This document shows, in pieces, positions 7,076 to 8,255 of a stretch of 8,255 bases of DNA. This DNA is from Vibrio madracius (lineage in GTDB: Bacteria; Pseudomonadota; Gammaproteobacteria; Enterobacterales; Vibrionaceae), in the NCBI GenBank assembly GCA_000695745.1, contig ASHK01000328.1, forward strand, positions 1-8,255. Direction: 5' to 3'. Under the pieces are notes generated by a model. The model was not told where the DNA came from. It saw only the letters and a program-made list of their open reading frames with translations, and did no database searches. Position 1 is the first letter of the stretch, and every line of letters starts with the position of its first letter. A program made the position numbers and the translations under genes.

Positions 7076-8079
7076 CTAGCTCCCTAACACCGTCAACGGC
7101 CTTTTGCCATCGCACGCACCTTTCTCAAGATCATACAATGGGCTAGTGCCATGGCTGCTCCAGCGATGGTCTTGTCTCGACAGCTTGCGGTATTGTGTTG
7201 GCGTCACGCCTATGTAGGTCTGAAATGTCTCATAGAAACGGCTACTGGAGTTAAAACCTGCCGTGAGTGAGATATCCAATATAGTTCGGTCTGTGTCACT
7301 GAGCAAAGCTCGCGCATGGTTGATTCGCATAGCCGTGATGTACTGCTTAATGGTCATCTGCATGGTGCGTTGAAACACGTTCATTGCGTAGTTGGTATGC
7401 AAACCTATATGTTCAGCGATATCTTTGACCGTCAGTGGTAGATTGTGGTGTGTTGCGATGTATTCCAGCATCTGACTGACGTAAAACTGCGCGTGTTTCG
7501 ACACCCCTTTTGACGTTGACTTGTCCTGCTTATTAATCAGTAATTGCTGCCAGCCATCAAGGCAGATTCGCTTTAGCATTAAACCAATCTCATCCACTGC
7601 AATCTGTTGGCGACTTTCTGATGCATGACTTATTTCTTCTGCCCAGCGAGCAATTTCAAACTCACTGAGCAGCGAACACGAATTGGATTGGATGACACTA
7701 CCGTGAGTAATTTGATTGACGAAATCTCGACTTAGCGTCCAAGACATAAAGTGATGGATGGGGATATTAATGATTCCCATATTGTGGCTTTTACCCGGAT
7801 CGGTTAGACGATGAGCACCGAGGCCCAGAACACTCCAATCGCACCACTTTTTACAACGATGGGGCTACCGTTAATGATGTATTCGACATCATCGCCAAAC
7901 GGAATATTGACTTCAATTTGGCCATGCCAATGGTATCCGGGCATTGAATGTGGAGGTCTCAATTCAATATCAATTTTCTCATACGAGGAATAAAGCGATA
8001 GTGGGCTGACCGAGACCGTTTCCGATGAGTACTTGTCCTGGGTGATCACTTTCAGCGCGTCTGAGTCATAGGGTTTCAT
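7076..8079 (-). CDS. AraC/XylS-family transcriptional regulator, MelR-like; frameshifted as read
   Basis: Repaired, this is a 334-aa ligand-responsive DNA-binding protein. The N-terminal half is a cupin-like sensor with the MelR-type signature PPHSMPGYHWHGQIEVN (residues 42-58), VEYIING, and GVFWASVPHRL around residue 90. The C-terminal half (about 200-300) is the double helix-turn-helix: LTVKDIAEHIGLHTNYA, then the ILDISLTAGFNSSSRFYETF block ending GVTPTQYR. A tail of about 35 residues after the domain is longer than in E. coli MelR (about 300 aa). The frame breaks at residue 89: one G is missing near 7815 on the plus strand (GG read as G), leaving apparent fragments of 91 and 234 aa. Restoring it yields PHRL, conserved in MelR. 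The start at 8079 has a strong AAGGAG site 6 bases upstream. MelR controls sugar metabolism; the ligand here is unknown. The target could be its own gene, the reductase, or a gene beyond 8255. Confidence 0.88.
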
Positions 8080-8099
8080 CTACCTCTCCTTAGGAAATC

Positions 8100-8126
8100 G
8101 TATAAGCCTGTTTTAACAAACCGCAA
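8100..8126 (-). promoter_or_regulatory. Candidate promoter of the AraC-type regulator
   Basis: On the minus strand TTGCGG (8126-8121) and TTATAC (8105-8100) lie 15 bases apart. The start would fall close to the Shine-Dalgarno at 8091-8086, giving a very short leader, so this is a weak proposal. No better pair was seen in 8127-8255. Confidence 0.25.
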
Positions 8127-8187
8127 GATTGAAAACTCTGAACAAGATCATAGTGACGAAATACCCCAATAAGTAAGATTCAAATTA

Positions 8188-8204
8188 TGTGATAAAAGTC
8201 AGCA
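8188..8204. promoter_or_regulatory. Possible CRP site upstream of the regulator gene
   Basis: TGTGA (8188-8192), six bases, then TCAGCA (8199-8204) matches the left CRP half-site fully and the right half (TCACA) in its first three bases. It lies about 110 bases upstream of the regulator start. AraC-family regulators of carbon use are often CRP-dependent, which makes it plausible but not shown. No gene was found in 8127-8255. Confidence 0.25.
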
Positions 8205-8255
8205 TGTTATATGAGATAAGCCGTCATTTTCACCACCTACCTCCGCAAAATCGAC

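Noticed and set aside
7804..8079. Independent 91-aa sensor protein separate from the AraC-type gene
   Set aside because: Its last residues are out of frame. Restoring one base gives the conserved PHRL continuation into the following DNA-binding half.

Overview
The window looks like chromosomal DNA from a marine gammaproteobacterium, most likely Vibrionaceae of the Vibrio harveyi type. The reasons are the codon usage, a fused NADH-dependent 2-enoate reductase next to a cytosolic apbE, a MelR-like AraC regulator, and a small DsbB paralogue paired with a DUF5993 protein. This assignment is inference from recognised families; no database search was run. No rRNA, tRNA, CRISPR array, insertion sequence or phage gene was seen.

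Layout. Positions 1-582 hold no firm gene: one possible small broken ORF (149-364), then a leader in which a 13-bp perfect inverted repeat brackets a candidate promoter. Positions 583-3599 (+) encode one large flavoprotein of about 1006 aa (OYE-like, FMN_bind and FAD_binding_2 domains in that order), read here in four pieces because of single-base indels. A strong hairpin terminator separates it from apbE (3653-4597, +), the FMN transferase expected to flavinylate it. Next comes a 12-bp palindrome with the core of a PurR operator, overlapping the -35 of a promoter for a secreted amidohydrolase (4710-6109, +, also frameshifted). A bidirectional terminator (about 6131-6162) divides this from three minus-strand genes: a MelR-like AraC regulator (8079-7076), a 51-aa DUF5993-type membrane peptide (6887-6732) and a DsbB-family quinone-linked thiol oxidase (6716-6169).

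Function. The reductase and apbE form a compact anaerobic module: the OYE-like domain probably takes electrons from NADH, covalent FMN on Thr456 relays them, and the FAD domain reduces an activated C=C bond. The proton-donor Arg and the residues for one carboxylate are kept, but the residues fumarate reductases use for the second carboxylate are lost. A monocarboxylic 2-enoate such as acrylate therefore fits better than fumarate. The amidohydrolase is a periplasmic relative of methylthioadenosine/S-adenosylhomocysteine deaminases, and the PurR-like site hints at a purine-related role. The DUF5993/DsbB pair is an oxidative-folding unit with its own promoter.

Quality caveat. Every long gene except apbE carries one or more 1-2 base indels, nearly all consistent with loss of one base from a short homopolymer. 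Restoring the base recovers conserved family sequence each time (for example CPLC in DsbB, GTDGP in the amidohydrolase, PHRL in the regulator). The breaks hit unrelated genes on both strands and no catalytic residue is lost. I read them mainly as sequencing or assembly errors, not gene decay, but the sequence alone cannot settle this.
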